64,000 bases of DNA from Straminergon stramineum (GCA_963920665.1 OY987266.1:3601001-3665000), one strand, 5' to 3'. Shown: positions 36,820 through 49,256, numbered from the stretch's first letter. Numbers and translations are program-made. The notes: generated by a model not told the origin, from the sequence alone.

Positions 36820-37060
36820 TAATAAAAAACACAAAAATAGTTAGTTCGACTAAAACTATGACTAAAACACTAGTGTAGTGAGTAAAACACTAAAATAGGA
36901 TTTTACAGTAAGTTAGAGGGTTTTACAGTAATTTAGGGGGGAGAACACTGAAATAGCACAATTTACACTAAATTAGCGGATTTACAGTAACCTAACACAA
37001 TTTGCATTAATTTGGCGCATTTTGCACCAAATTAGTGGATTAATAGTGAATTAGTGTAGG
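36820..37060. repeat. degenerate short-period repeat around TTACAGTAA..TTAG
   Basis: TTTTACAGTAA.TTAG, TTTACACTAAATTAG, TTTACAGTAACCTA and related words recur every 20-30 bp. The array is strongly degenerate. Confidence 0.55.
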
Positions 37061-37439
37061 ATGAAAATAATTAGGTAAAATTAATCTGTTAGAAGTTGGA
37101 TATAGGCAAAATTAGGGTTTGGAGCTCTCTCTCTCTCAATTCTCTCTCAATTTTTCCCAACTTTGTGTGCATGTGTGTTGGAGAGCATTTTGTGTGATTA
37201 TGGATGTTTTTAAAGCATGACGAGCTAGAAACTAGGAGGAGGGAACCAAGGTAGGACAATTTGTCAAGTAGGTCACTATTTTTTGAGAAAAAATGGTGAA
37301 GGAATGATGGGAGTGAGGTCAGATGGGAATTATAGTGGAGAGAATTAGGGTTATGTTGAAATGGGAGGGGACTGTCAACTTTGGTGACTGATTGCGGAAG
37401 ATTAGGAGAGCGGAATGGTCTGAATTTTTGGGAGGATGG

Positions 37440-37720
37440 AGAGGGGAAAGTCATCTTTCCAACAAGACAAGTCTCGATTGATTCCAAGAAAGGATGAGGA
37501 TGGAGCGGCCGATTTAGTGCAAGGAGGTCAAGCTGCCTCTGCCACGGAAGACTGACGACTTTGATGAGCGACTATGGGAGTTCGGCAAAGCAGATCAACG
37601 TGAATTTTGGTGATGAGAAAGATGGGGAAGTCAACTTTCCAACGAGATAAGTCTCGCCCAATTTGGAGTAGGGACAAAGCCAAGGCAATCATTTTAGTGT
37701 GACAAGGTTTGTTGCCAATC
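37440..37720 (+). repeat. duplicated about 80-bp unit, 183 bp apart
   Basis: GAAAGTCATCTTTCCAACAA (about 37446) and GGAAGTCAACTTTCCAACGA (about 37627) both continue into GA.AAGTCTCG and then (G/C)AT.TTAGTG..ACAAGG-like sequence. No gene is supported over it. Confidence 0.55.
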
Positions 37721-38641
37721 TAGCGGCAATTTATTTGGGGTATTTCATCTTTTTTTTTCTTGTGATTCAGCTAAATCTAAATGTAATGTTAATTACAATA
37801 TGATTTTTTCTTATCAATCTTGAAGCAATAGTTCAATGGCCTTGCATGCAATGTTCTTGTAGGGTGTGAATGTTTAGAGGGTATATGAGGATTTTTTAGG
37901 GTTTTAGGGCAAGTGGGGAAGCGTTGCCCAAATTGGGGGTAAAATTAGGGTTAAGATATGGATTATGAAATTGAAGGAAAAAATGAATTGGCCTAAAAGG
38001 AATATGTGAATATGTTAGGGATGGGATCTATGGAATTAGGGAAGTGTTTGGCATCAATTTAGGAAGTTAATTAGGAATTGGGGTGGTTGTGGTGTGTTGG
38101 AATTTAATTTCAGGACACCAAATTGACCCATTTGGTGCCCTAAGGACTAATTTTAGGCAAAATTAAGTTTAGGAGGTTGTCCTAATCTCCCAAAGTAGGT
38201 ACTAGGGTCATTAGAGGATTTTAGGGTGCATATTAGGGTGGTGTAAGGGTGCTGCCCTCATTTCACTTAGAGTAGTTTAATATTAAAAAATTGATAAAAA
38301 AAGCATTTAGGAGTCCATTGCTTGGAAGGCAATTTAGGTAGGGTTTCTATACACTCCTTGCCGCCCAATTCTAGGGGGTTTCTTTGCCTTGCAGTGAAAA
38401 AGCCTCATATACACATTTTCATTTTCCTAGATTTTTGTGTATGAAGTGACAAATTTGATGTCTTTAAAGTGACATTTTTTGCTATAGTGCAAGCAAATGA
38501 CCTCAATGCCAATTCGTTCATAGGAATTTTGAGGTAATCATTGTTGGGTAGATGTTGGATACAGAGTTTTTTACCTTGGGAATACTCAAAGGTTCTAGTT
38601 GCACAACTAGAATTGGCTTAGGATATGAGAGAATTCCATAC
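37721..38641. other. AT-rich spacer
   Basis: G/A- and T-rich low-complexity sequence with many TTAGG words. No supported gene. Confidence 0.45.
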
Positions 38642-39712
38642 CACTAGAAGAAATCGAGGGGTTCTACAACTACTATTTACAACTGGTTTTATAGTTGCAT
38701 GAGATTTTTGCAACTAGATGACAATTTAGAGCTCGTAGTTGTAGTGGACAAGTCGTACTAGTTGCAAAGTAGTTGCAAAAATTTTCAAGGTTGTTTCTCA
38801 TTTAACAACCTACTTGAAAGTTCGTTGATGAACTCTTTTGACATGGTTGCTGATGTGAAAGTTATTTGTGTGCATGTGATTTGCAACTAATGTGCAATTG
38901 GTTTCCGATTGACGTGCAATTAGTTTGCGACTTATTTACAACTTCTCTATAATTCATAGATTTGTAGATTCAAAATTTCAAATCTATCTTTTTTTTTAGA
39001 TTGTCAAATCCAAAAATTTCTTAAACTTTAAATATTTATAGATTTTTGTAAATTATAGAAATCTATAAGTTGTAGAAATCTACAAAATGTAAAAATCTAC
39101 ATCACGTAGAAATATCAAAATTTCATTATCAAAATTCATTACACAAGAATGCTATAACTTACAATTCTTATATGTCTAACCTAATGGTATTCTTGACAAT
39201 TGATATGGGACAATTAGTAAAAGACTTAATAGTAATTGCATTTTAGTTGTTTCCTAGTTCTATTCTAGTTAAAGTCTAGTCATTTTTTGTCAAACTCTAG
39301 TCGAATTGTAGTTGCAATCTAATTGTATTGTAGTTGTAGTCTAGTTGCATTGTAAATGCAGTCTAGTTGTATTCTAGTTGCACTAGAGTTGCACTAGAGT
39401 TGCTTTCTAATGTAATTGCTATCAAATTTGGATTATATGCAATTGTAGATAGACACATTGGACTCTACAAAATGTGAAATTGTCCATGTCAACAATTTTG
39501 ATGAATATTGGATGTAAAATACCTCACATCAACTCTTCTGTTACATTCTTGTAACCATAACTACATTTTGCAACTACTTTGCAACTATTTTGCAACTACA
39601 GTGTAACTATGTCAAAGTTGATGCAAATATAGAGGATAGCAGTTGCAGGGAAGTTGCATAGTAACAAAGTTACATTTCAGTCGGTTGTAGTGGACGCATT
39701 TTATTTCTAGTG
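38642..39712. mobile_element. non-autonomous CACTA-like element, about 1.07 kb
   Basis: The left end CACTAGAAGAAAT faces a right end ATTTCTAGTG (its complement). The flanks TAC and TAT fit a decayed 3-bp duplication, the CACTA norm. Both subterminal zones are packed with short motifs in both orientations: TTGCAACTA or TAGTTGCA near the left, TAGTTGCA, TAGTTGTA and TGCAACTA near the right, as CACTA transposase-binding repeats are. There is no ORF and AT-rich filler lies between. Confidence 0.75.
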
Positions 39713-42616
39713 TATTGATATCCTTACATACAATCATAGTCTCATAGATTGTATACATGCGTACATCACTTTATATTTAAGTAGGTACAAATGGTTAAAT
39801 ATTGATAATTGTATAATACATATAAGTCAAAGATTATTCCTATTTGTAAAATATAAATAAGACAAAATATATTCATATTCAAAAATACCACACATAAGAG
39901 TTGAATTAGTCATATACAATATTAGAAAATTATATATTAAGAGCCTTGCAAATGTAGTTAGTACTCAAATGAATGTTTTAGTTTCATCCAAAAGCCAACT
40001 CAAGTGTATGCTAATTTTTCAAAAAGCTTACACAATTGCTTGTTATCACTCCAAATTTCACAACTAAAACACCTATTGATTGATTTTTAAGGCCCTTTGA
40101 GATTTACCCTCCTAAATTTGGCAACTCCATCCCTCTTTACTTCTAAGTCCATAGTTGAAACTTTCTTATCAGTTTGCAGAGTAAGTTCAATATCTTTAAA
40201 GAAAGTTAACAACTTAATACATATCTAGAACAAATCTCATATCTAAATACTTTAAAAAGCAAAATTCTATAAGCATTCAAAATCTCTCTTCTTGAATTCT
40301 CTGGCAAGTAACCCTCTTTCACCTCTTCAAGCATAATTTGAATGTTTATATTGTCTAACTCTAAACAAGACTAGTCAATTCAAAAAAAATCACAACAAGG
40401 GGAACATTCTTCTAAAGTTTCATTACAATACAAGTTATATATACCTTGTTATAGCTTCTCAAACACTTGATTGTTTCATTTACACTCTACAAGAGAAGAG
40501 AAGAAGAAAACCATCCTTTATATTACTTCCCATATCCACTTAGATTGAAATTTTCAATTCATACTCCACCTAATGGACCACTCTCATCCACATCATTTTA
40601 TAACTCTATTCATGTCTCTTACCTAGATCTAGACCCTACAAAAGGCTATTTGATTTTCGGCCTTGGTGCAAATACTAGACAAATAAAAAAGAATACATAT
40701 ATTTGAAAAAAATTTAAAAATTAAAACCAACAATTTTTTCAATAATTCCATATCAATTCCTAATTTTTCTGTTCTTTTCTTTTCAAATCACTTTTTGTTT
40801 GTAATTGCATTGTTGCATGCAGTCAAAATGGCCCTCAATAGGCTTGAAATTTTTTATAATGAAACCTTCAAAGATCAACAAAATGGTAAAATAAGCTTCA
40901 CCTTTCATTTCAATAGTTTAACTAAATTCAAATAAAACATGAAGTTTTCTCAAAATAAGAAAATTTAAATTAAAAAAGGAAACCCAACGTCATCAAACAA
41001 ATTAAAGGAAATAAAAGCCTCAAGAAAGCGGAAATAGTTGCCAAATCATAGACTTGGTTGGCTAATTGTATCTTGTTGCCTTGGTTGGCTAGGGTTTAGC
41101 CTTGCTAGATTCATTGAGTGGCATAGGATGCTCAAGGCTTGGCACTACTATTAAAAGTATGTAAGAAAGCTATTCAACCAACCAACTATGTACCTCCCCT
41201 CCAAAGCTATAACTAGATTTAAGATATCACAAATAGGTTAATAAGGTCCATCATCAAGAAAAACTATGATTCACATTACAACTTTTGTTTTCTTCTCCTA
41301 TTCATTTTTTTGAGTGAGCTTAGTCAAAACCAATCAAAATAAATGAAAATATAAATATCTATATAATAAAATAATTTGCATTGCAACATTGCTATATATA
41401 TTTTTTAAATCACAACATCTATAATGCATCTTAAATTGTATGTTGTCATACATCATGTTGGACTCAACTATTTCCTCAAAAACACCAACAATCCCGTTTT
41501 AGAAAATTAGTTGGCTAGAGGGTTATAAAATTTGAAAATCTAATGACTTAAAAATCTAGATAAGACTATGATTAGATATTGCTACAACTACAAATATAAA
41601 TATAAATGCATATATGGCTATTGATAAGGATGTGGATTATCCAACATTTTCTATCAACAAATTGAGTAGATATTGGTATTTGAAATCTTGGATTTTAAAA
41701 ATATAATGAAAAAATTGCACTAAAAGTGTTTGTCTTCAATTTGATTAATTGAGGCTTTCACACATTGAGTGACTATCCACTCAAAAACACTCACTATCAC
41801 CAATCATTTGACCCAAATCCTACATTAATTTCTCAAATTTTACCTACAAGTTTTTGGAGTACATAAACACCAATAGGGTTTTTTTCCGGAGAAAATATTT
41901 GCTTACGAAGGATCCAATTTTTTTGGAATGAAATCTTCAAAGTACAACAAAATATTTTGATGATATTGCTTCTTCTTGGATGAATAAATGCGTTTTCATC
42001 CGTATAATCAGTTTTTTAACCTTCTCCATGGATGTAAATAACTTCATCGTTCCATTGAAGATCTCTTTCTCAAAATAAAAGAAGTAGAAACCCTGAGCGC
42101 CATCGATCAGCAAGGATGCCGCATTTCGATGCATGCGCCATCTGCGGCTCTCACGAAGAATTCTCTTCAAATTCCATTTTCATTTTCAAGACAAGATTGT
42201 ATTTTTGAGATTTTGGTAATTGACATTTTCAGCAAATTTGGAGGATTCATTTTCGAGAGGATGATAGCGTTCGGCGCGGAAGGTGATCGACGACGTCAGT
42301 AGGTTCAAGTCGATGTTGAGGTGAGAGTGGCAGACTGAATTTCGGTAAGTTAAACTGAATGTTCGGGTTGGTGGATTACCGAAACTTGCGGGCAGAGCGC
42401 AACTGAATGTATCCCGAACTTTTCTGACGATTTTCTTGGCGCTGGCTGCTTTTACTTCATTCGTCTTCATCGTCAGCGAAGCGCTCATTAATGTCCGTCG
42501 CACATATATTCAGTTGTTGGAGAATATGTAGCTTGGTAATCGGTAATACCAACAAATCATTCTTGTCTCTCTGTGTCACGAAAGACGTTTGAGTAGTTCG
42601 TCTGCCGGGATTGATC
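39713..42616. other. AT-rich spacer and SAUR upstream region
   Basis: No supported gene to 42180. From 42180 the base composition rises toward that of the genes, marking the SAUR promoter and leader. A TATA-like CATATATTC lies at about 42502, some 110 bp upstream of the start codon. Confidence 0.45.
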
Positions 42617-43045
42617 ATGACGAAACCGCGGAGGCTCAACCTGTTTCTGAAGAAGTTGTTGAGTATGTCACGCCATGACATGGAGACAGCTTCCAGCAGA
42701 CAGTTGAGCTTCTCTTTTTCTCGTGAAAGCTCGCAGCGCTCATGGAGTAGTTCGTGCCGGTCCTTGGCGAGCTCCTCAAATTTCGATAGCGAGGACGAGG
42801 ACGAGTGCTGCTCGAGTACTCTAGCGACTGACGTTCCCGACGGCTGTCTCCCGGTGTACGTAGGCCAGGAGCGGAGACGCTTCGTTATTCCCACGGCATA
42901 CCTTGGTCACAGTACCTTCCGAGCGCTCTTAGCGAAATCCGAGGACGAGTACGGATTGAGAGCCGACGGGGGACTGCGAATTGCATGCAGCCCTGATGTT
43001 TTTGAGCATTTCTTGTGGTGGTTGCAAGTGGAGACACATTCTTAA
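42617..43045 (+). CDS. SAUR (small auxin-up RNA) family protein, 142 aa, intronless
   Basis: SAUR proteins are small, short-lived regulators; several inhibit PP2C.D phosphatases and so promote H+-ATPase activity and cell expansion. The SAUR core is at residues 72-136: DVPDGCLPVYVG, RRFVIPTAYLGHSTFRALL, SEDEYGL, then GGLRIACSPDVFEHFLWWL. The N-terminal 70 residues are Ser-rich with a basic start and an acidic SEDEDE stretch, longer than in many angiosperm SAURs. ATG 42617 is used because the codon two residues upstream is TTG. The lack of introns is normal for the family. Auxin control cannot be confirmed from sequence; the exact subgroup is not assigned. Confidence 0.94.
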   Translation: MTKPRRLNLFLKKLLSMSRHDMETASSRQLSFSFSRESSQRSWSSSCRSLASSSNFDSEDEDECCSSTLATDVPDGCLPVYVGQERRRFVIPTAYLGHSTFRALLAKSEDEYGLRADGGLRIACSPDVFEHFLWWLQVETHS

Positions 43046-43126
43046 GAAGAAATGGAGCGAAATTCTTTCAAGTCGTTTTGAAGCATTTCTTGTGGTGGTC
43101 GCAAGACGAGACACATTCTAAGAAGT
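43005..43126 (+). repeat. 77-bp-offset duplication of the SAUR 3' end
   Basis: AGCATTTCTTGTGGTGG(T)GCAAG..GAGACACATTCT.AAGAAG occurs at 43005-43049 (across the SAUR stop codon) and again at 43082-43126. The second copy therefore encodes the last SAUR residues (HFLWW..ETHS) out of context, past the stop. Confidence 0.85.
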
Positions 43127-45379
43127 ACGTAGAGCCCAGTTGTGGATGTCGCTCAACGGATGTTGAAGCTTCACAGCGCTGCGCTGTGAAGTACTATCGC
43201 AATTATTTGATCATTCTTTTGTGTTACGTTGAAGCACTTGCTTAAGATAGTTGCTGCACTTTGGAATATATGGAAGCAACGAGAAGGAACGCATCACGTC
43301 GACTAGCTGAGCTTGTAATTTTATTTCGAGCGCCGCATTATGTTATGCGGGCCGTCGCTTCTCCTTGCAAGATAGTAAGAAACTCGTTCCACGTACTGTA
43401 CTTTAGTTACAGCCACTGACAGGCTAATATCTTCCTCAGCTTACGCATCTGCCTTTGATAATATCGTATATTCGGTGATGCATCTCCTTCCTAGACTTAG
43501 AAACCTTGGCTTCAAGCGGTAATATATCTTGCAAAGATTTGAATTTCTGCATCTTTCCTTCAGAACTAGCTTGTTAGCTTCCACACCTTTCAGTTCAGTG
43601 GGAATAGACCATTTCACAGAATGAAGATGTAATTTTTCTACTGTGAAAATAGTACTGACTCTCTTATTATACATTGGTCAGAATGAGAATTTTGATTGAT
43701 ATTTGAGTTGGTCACCGAGTTCCCATTTGATCCATGATAACTTGCATTGTGTTCAAGTTGAGATTTTCTGGTCTTGAGATTGACGGATTTTCCTTCCCTG
43801 AGCCCAACAAAATGTTGAAAATCTGTGCGCAAGATATAGTCCATCAAGTTTGCATAATGACTGATCTTTCACTATTCAAAGTCCTCTAATCCTCAACAAG
43901 GACGTGGGCTATGTGCACAAATTAACTGAAGTAATCTCGGTAAGCGGCCAAGAACAATCAATTACCTACTACCGAGAGTTTTCACTGCAACGCTTGGATA
44001 AATGTCCTCCAGACAAGTCTTTCAACAAGAACATTGAGAAACTCTAGCAGCCTCAGAAATCTCCAACTTGAAAACAGAGATGGAAAGTACAACAAGACTG
44101 CATTGGACAGCCTGTATCTCACTACTAAAGAGAAACATGCCGAGGCTGTAAGGGTTAAATTATTTAGTCTAGGATGGTGGGATGCATTTTTATTAAATAC
44201 AATTTCTCTGTGTATGTCAAAGAAAAAGCACAACATGAAAACTAGAGATGGACCGAAAAGATATCTCTAATCCATTTGTAAAGAACCCTGCAAATTGCAA
44301 TGACAATAGTGTATTTTGCATTACCCTTACCATGTAGAGGCCTATACAATGGGGGTTGACAAACAAGACCCATTGCATTCAATGAGTGAGGAAAGATGTA
44401 ATCCAAAATTGTTTGACAAATTAAGTGTCTGAATTTTGGCTATTGTATTGAGAAGGTTTTTGGAAGCAAACATGGTTAGATCTATGTAAGTTTCGCTTCT
44501 CCAAATTGCATGTTTGCTCCAAAGAAACATATCTCTCAGATCCAAAGTTAGATGACTTACACTCGTGCCGACTTGAAAGCGTACTTCGGTCACACAGAAA
44601 TAAAGTCGGTTAACATTTGCTAATAATTCTCTAATGTGAAGAATGTATGCCCACAATGTGAATTGATGGATAATGCTAAATGCTCAAAAATATCTCATTA
44701 TCAACATCGATTTCAATCCTGAGAGCATTTAAAGTGTGCAAACTCAAAAAAAACAAGTTTCACTTTCTTATAGATTGGTCAAGTCCAACAGTAGGAAAAT
44801 TTTGATCAAAGACAAGTTTCCGAGCAAATTCTGGGAGATGAGGTCGTCCTCTGAATTAGTCAATTTGCACATGATTCCACACTTAGCATGAGCGTTGTAT
44901 ATTTCTTCTGAATGCAATCCCTGTATCCAGTCACGATTAGCATAATGTTTTGGACCATTACGAAGCAATGAGCAATTGTCGAAAAAAAACTGTATCTCTA
45001 TTGTAAGCCATTGGGTCTATGCGCAGTTGCTTAATTCTTAACCAAATTATTTGAGTGATATCTTGTTAGAAAGATATTGATATTGAGTTTCTAATGAACT
45101 TCAATGCACGTCCTCTCTCATGTAATCACAGCAAGTAATTGAAATCACAAGAAGTAATTGAAGGTGTGCATTGAATGTAACACCAATGACTATATATCAA
45201 GACTTTTATACCTGACGTTCCAGTATAAGCTGAAGATCTACCGCTAGAATAAACCCGAACATTAATTGAATGCCTCCTGTAGAAAGTCTGCTCTACTTTG
45301 TGAGACGATCGATTTCTGAACCAAAATGTCAATCAAACATGCTAATTTTTGGCATCATCTGAAGTTAAGTTTTCTCTAT
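43127..45379. other. intergenic between SAUR and the GIL1-like gene
   Basis: The two genes converge here, so both 3' UTRs lie in this stretch. ORFs of up to 104 codons (for example 44342-44656 on -) show no recognisable domain. No RNA gene seen. Confidence 0.5.
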
Positions 45380-46327
45380 TCAATTTGATACTTTCACTGT
45401 GTACACTCTACTGTGAACGACAATGCGGTTGACGTGAATTCCTGGGACGACCATGAAGCCAACACTCAAGGAGTCACCGGGATCATCCTGCTCACCATCT
45501 TCACTATCTGCCGACGAAACGACGGGCTCCATGTAGCAGGCGCTGAATCGCATCCTGTCACGCACTCGAAAAATCCTTGCAACAGGCATTGCGAATGCAA
45601 GTTTGTGTACAACAAACACAGATAGAACAACCTTTGCAAAGCTCGAGGCCAATCGAGCCGCAGCTCCGGCGGACTCCCGTTTTCGAATACCTCCTGGTCC
45701 AAAAATGTCGGCAAAGATATGAACGGCGTCAATTCCAAGTGCTCCGAGGGCGGCGTCTAAACCTTTGCGTTTGGCGTCGCAGAGCCGCCGGAAATCATTC
45801 TCAAGCGCATCTTCAAAAATAAGCGATTCGGGATTCTCAATTGCAATAAGTTCCTTGTACCGCTCGAAATTCTCCTTGGTACGCTCCTCAAGGTCGAGAA
45901 TAGTTTCAGGTGCGTTCCCCTCGACGTTGAAATACTCGTGCTCAAAGTCTGTGAAGAGTGCCTTGCAGATGAGCGCTTGATAGAAGAATTTCGTGTGCGC
46001 CTCTCTTTCGAAGATTACAGATGGAGCCATCCTCTTGGCCGTAGCAGTGCAATCTACGCCCCTGTTCTTCCAAGATTGCATCACAAGCTTCGTGAAGTTG
46101 CAGGAGGTCGTGAAAACTCTCTCCAAAGCTCGATTCAGAAGATGCGGCGTGGCGCCTGTGTCCGAGAACGACTCGCCGTTCGGAAAGAGACGCGAGTTCC
46201 GATCCTCCGCGACTTCCAACTGCTTCTTGAGTTTTCGAATCTCTTCATCTTTGGCAGCAATCTGGTTTCTTAGAGTGGCATTCTCTTGCTCAAGTGCATC
46301 ATCAATGTCCGATCTCTTCCGCTTCAT
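45380..46327 (-). CDS. GIL1/IRKI-family protein (short form), 315 aa, intronless
   Basis: Related to GRAVITROPIC IN THE LIGHT 1 and IRK-interacting protein of Arabidopsis, plant-only proteins linked to tropic growth and receptor-kinase signalling. Residues 11-45 form a charged coiled coil (ALEQENATLRNQIAAKDEEI). The C-terminal domain spans about 60-312: a helix with FTKLVMQSW, MAPSVIFEREAHTKFFYQAL and ICKALF, then SFAKVVLSVFVVHKLAF, FSACYMEPVV and a final VGFMVVPGI..VVHSRVY, the family signature end. Canonical members carry a longer N-terminal DUF641 region; this one is short and has no introns. The start at 46327 is the first ATG of the frame and precedes the coiled coil directly. Function in this organism is unknown. 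Confidence 0.82.
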   Translation of the reverse strand: MKRKRSDIDDALEQENATLRNQIAAKDEEIRKLKKQLEVAEDRNSRLFPNGESFSDTGATPHLLNRALERVFTTSCNFTKLVMQSWKNRGVDCTATAKRMAPSVIFEREAHTKFFYQALICKALFTDFEHEYFNVEGNAPETILDLEERTKENFERYKELIAIENPESLIFEDALENDFRRLCDAKRKGLDAALGALGIDAVHIFADIFGPGGIRKRESAGAAARLASSFAKVVLSVFVVHKLAFAMPVARIFRVRDRMRFSACYMEPVVSSADSEDGEQDDPGDSLSVGFMVVPGIHVNRIVVHSRVYTVKVSN

Positions 46328-47071
46328 AGCAACGACGCTCTCCTATTCAAGATTGGATCAATCTTCAACAAATTCCTCGAATCCTGAAACGGTTCCCAAG
46401 CGAACACTTCAATTCAAACCCTCTCCCAAATTTCAAGAGCTGCAAACTATCCTATACTCTGCCATTCTCACTCCTTCACCATCGAATCTGCTATATCAAA
46501 AACTTCCCAAACCCGCACAACTTGATCGCTAACCACCGATGCTCTTTACAACAGATGACCTCTCCGACAGGGGAAAGTCGGCTCAACCTCAAAAGAACCA
46601 AGAGGCTCAAATTAGATACCTTCGTGGTAGCAACTTGGAATGCTCGACGAAACTCTGTCAAAGCTGTGAGGCTACCGACATGGAGCAATGTTGAACGCAA
46701 CCTCTTCGGAGGACATTTCCCTCGAAAACCTCTGCTGGAAAATTGAAAAGTTGGATGAATGTTTGAAGATTTGAAAGGATGAATTTGGAATGCCTCAATA
46801 TAATGCCAATTTGTTTAGGACAATCACCAAGGCCGAGGGAATTCTTAAAATGAACATGTTGATGAAGAAGGCAAAGCCCAATGAAGAATGTTTGTTTATT
46901 TTAAGAATTCTCAACAATGAGGAGATTGCTAGAGGTAAACCACTATCCAAAAATGGATGAAATATGTGATTGATGAATGAAAAATTTGTAATCACCAATT
47001 ACATGGATTTCAAGCTCTAAAAAAAGCGATTGTGGGAAATAATCCTCTCACAAAATGACCAAGACATGCCA
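46328..47071. other. promoter side of the GIL1-like gene, then AT-rich spacer
   Basis: To about 46740 the base composition is gene-like and probably holds the leader and promoter of the minus-strand gene. The plus-strand ORF at 46522-46746 has no recognisable domain. After that the sequence is AT-rich. Confidence 0.45.
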
Positions 47072-47669
47072 GATCATTTGGAATTGTACAACATATAGGA
47101 AAAAAATAGTAAATAGAAAGAACTAGAGAATGATTCAAATTACTAAATTGTTAAGAATTTAATTATGGAATTGAAAAATGCCAATCCCAATGGTTGTAAT
47201 GTTGTAACTAACAATATACAACCTAAGATTTTGTTTTTTTCAAAAAATATTGAAAATTGAGTTTAATAAAAGACTTCAAAGTTTATTTTAGAGTAGAGAT
47301 TTCATTATTGCCCACAAACTAAAATTCCTCATAACTTTTATTTCACGAATCAAAATGGAATCATATAAATCTTTCCACGTATATATAAATATAGAAACCA
47401 ATTTCGATTTTTTATTTCTTAAAAAGTGATTTTTGAAGAATTTTTTGGGAGGTTGCCTAGGTTGCCCATTGAGCAAGGAAAATGACATATCATACAATAA
47501 CTTTTGAACCATGTCATCAAAAGTTATGAAAATTGTTGGGCCTTAAAGCTACTCTTTGGACACATGTTGTGTGAAAATTTTAAAGAAAAAGAATAAAAAT
47601 TCCATTCATAATGAGCTGCCCAAAATCGCTATGTTGCCAAAAAATGCAATTTGGGCATTTAGGAATTAA
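47072..47669 (-). mobile_element. TTAA-bordered element, truncated 933-bp subfamily (copy C)
   Basis: From CATTTGGAATTGTACAACAT on it matches copy D (from about 54833) to the right border GCATTTAGGAATTAA (47669). The first third of the element is missing, with unrelated sequence at the break. Confidence 0.75.
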
Positions 47670-48317
47670 GGCCCCCTCATTGCTCTAGCCAAGGATAAGT
47701 GTACCCCCCCCCCCTTCTATTTTGTAATTGGTTGATTTTGTATTTTGTGAGCTCTCCCAACAAGTTATGGGGTCTCTAATTCCAAATATGAATTCAAATT
47801 CTCCAAATTTTACCATTTGTAGTGTATTTTAAATTCTTGCATTTTCTCTAAAGTGAAAAATTGAAGCTGGCATGGATCTACAAGACTATATGAGATCTAG
47901 CCTTTTAGCCTCCAAAACTAGTCGATACTTTTCTTTTATGATTACATAGGGCCATGAAATGTCCTAGTCAGTCCAAGGTTAATAAAGTCTTGCCCCAATT
48001 TGTGCTTGTTGATAAAAAAATTCTTGTCATCATTTTAATTCTACAGTTTTGAAATCTAATTTGGGATAGATATTTTTTTTAAATAAAAAATATACTCTTG
48101 TTCCATGGCAAGTTACCGCAAGTATACCTCCAAGTTATATGGTCTAATTAAAGCCATGGGTGTGGTATATATTGTTACAATAGTTGTTGGTTGATTTCAT
48201 TTTTTTATCACTAATTTTCTATGTCGATGAGAGGGTTGCTGTCTTACGGATGCAACTGAAAACTTGAAACAAATTTGTTCCATAGAAGAAGGAAGTTTTC
48301 CAATTTTTATTTTGTGC
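47670..48317. other. AT-rich spacer with a C run and MITE-like fragment
   Basis: A run of 11 C (47704-47714) is followed near 47780-47830 by words matching, in inverted form, the interior of the Mutator-like MITE at 7567. This may be a diverged copy. No gene. Confidence 0.45.
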
Positions 48318-49256
48318 AAAAATGAAGGACCAAGTATCCATTCAACATACACTTGAAAACTTAGTTAGGGTCTTAGGAAGTCAATTTTGGTTGGATGATC
48401 ATGAAATTGTGAAACAAGATGTGAATATATATTGCATTGGTGGGAATATTATTTTTTTCCCGATTGGGTGCCCAAATCAATAGTTACATTGCCCCAAAAA
48501 ATTTGGGCAATTTGGGCATCTTTTCCTAAAACCCTCATTGACTTTTGAAATTTGGCATATATGTAGCAAATAAAATGTGGTATAAAATTTCCTCCCCCCC
48601 CCCCCTCAAAAAAAAAGGTTTATTTAGAAATCACATTCTAAGAAGAGTCAAATTTTGTTAGCAATGTCCGGGCAATTTTGAGAAAAATTAACATTTTCTT
48701 TTAACTTCAAGCCCTATTCTCTTACAATTTGTGTAGTTCAAGTTCTTGAAATTTTCCCGCATATTCCAAATGTTTGTCTCTAACTTTTCACCATTTGAAT
48801 TTCATATAGAACTTTTCCTCCTTGCACAAGAAAAGTGTTAGTACTCCTAGTTCACTTAAACTCCTTGCATTGCAAGGGGATTTATAGTAAACTAGACTCT
48901 GTATTTTCTTTTGAAATTTTTCATGAGTGTACGTAACAAGATTTAGAACTCAATGGTGGAGAGACTCAAATTCATGAAGGGCAAAAATTTTACTCCAAGA
49001 GGGCTCGAAGTCTACTAACCATCCCTTTTTGTAGGAATGAAATAACTAAGTTGTTTTTCTCACTTCAAATGTTATAATCTTTCAATCCTAGTAATCAAAG
49101 AGTCTGAAGTTTTTTCCAATCATTGCCTTACTTGTTCAATACACTTTTTCATGTTTCGACCTCCAAAAAAATTTACTTTCAATTTTGAGTAATGCACCAA
49201 AAAATGACATATTTGACAATTTTTCTTGAAAAACACCTTTGGTCCTTGAGAGGTTA
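48318..49256 (-). mobile_element. TTAA-bordered element, 590-bp subfamily, degraded (copy J)
   Basis: Both ends match copies A and G in inverted orientation: GAAGGACCAAGT near 48325, GGTTGGATG.TCATGAAAT, GATTGGGTGCCCAAATCAA; then TCACTTCAAATGTTATAATC near 49062 and TTTGGTCCTTGAGAGGTTA at the end. It is about 340 bp longer than A or G, so it carries inserted sequence, including a C run (48594-48605). Confidence 0.6.

Noticed and set aside
37089..37487. 132-codon ORF on the minus strand
   Set aside because: Low-complexity Ser/Pro/His-rich product over a duplicated repeat; no family features.
43015..43245. 76-codon ORF overlapping the SAUR end as a second gene
   Set aside because: It is an out-of-frame reading of the SAUR tail and its downstream duplication.
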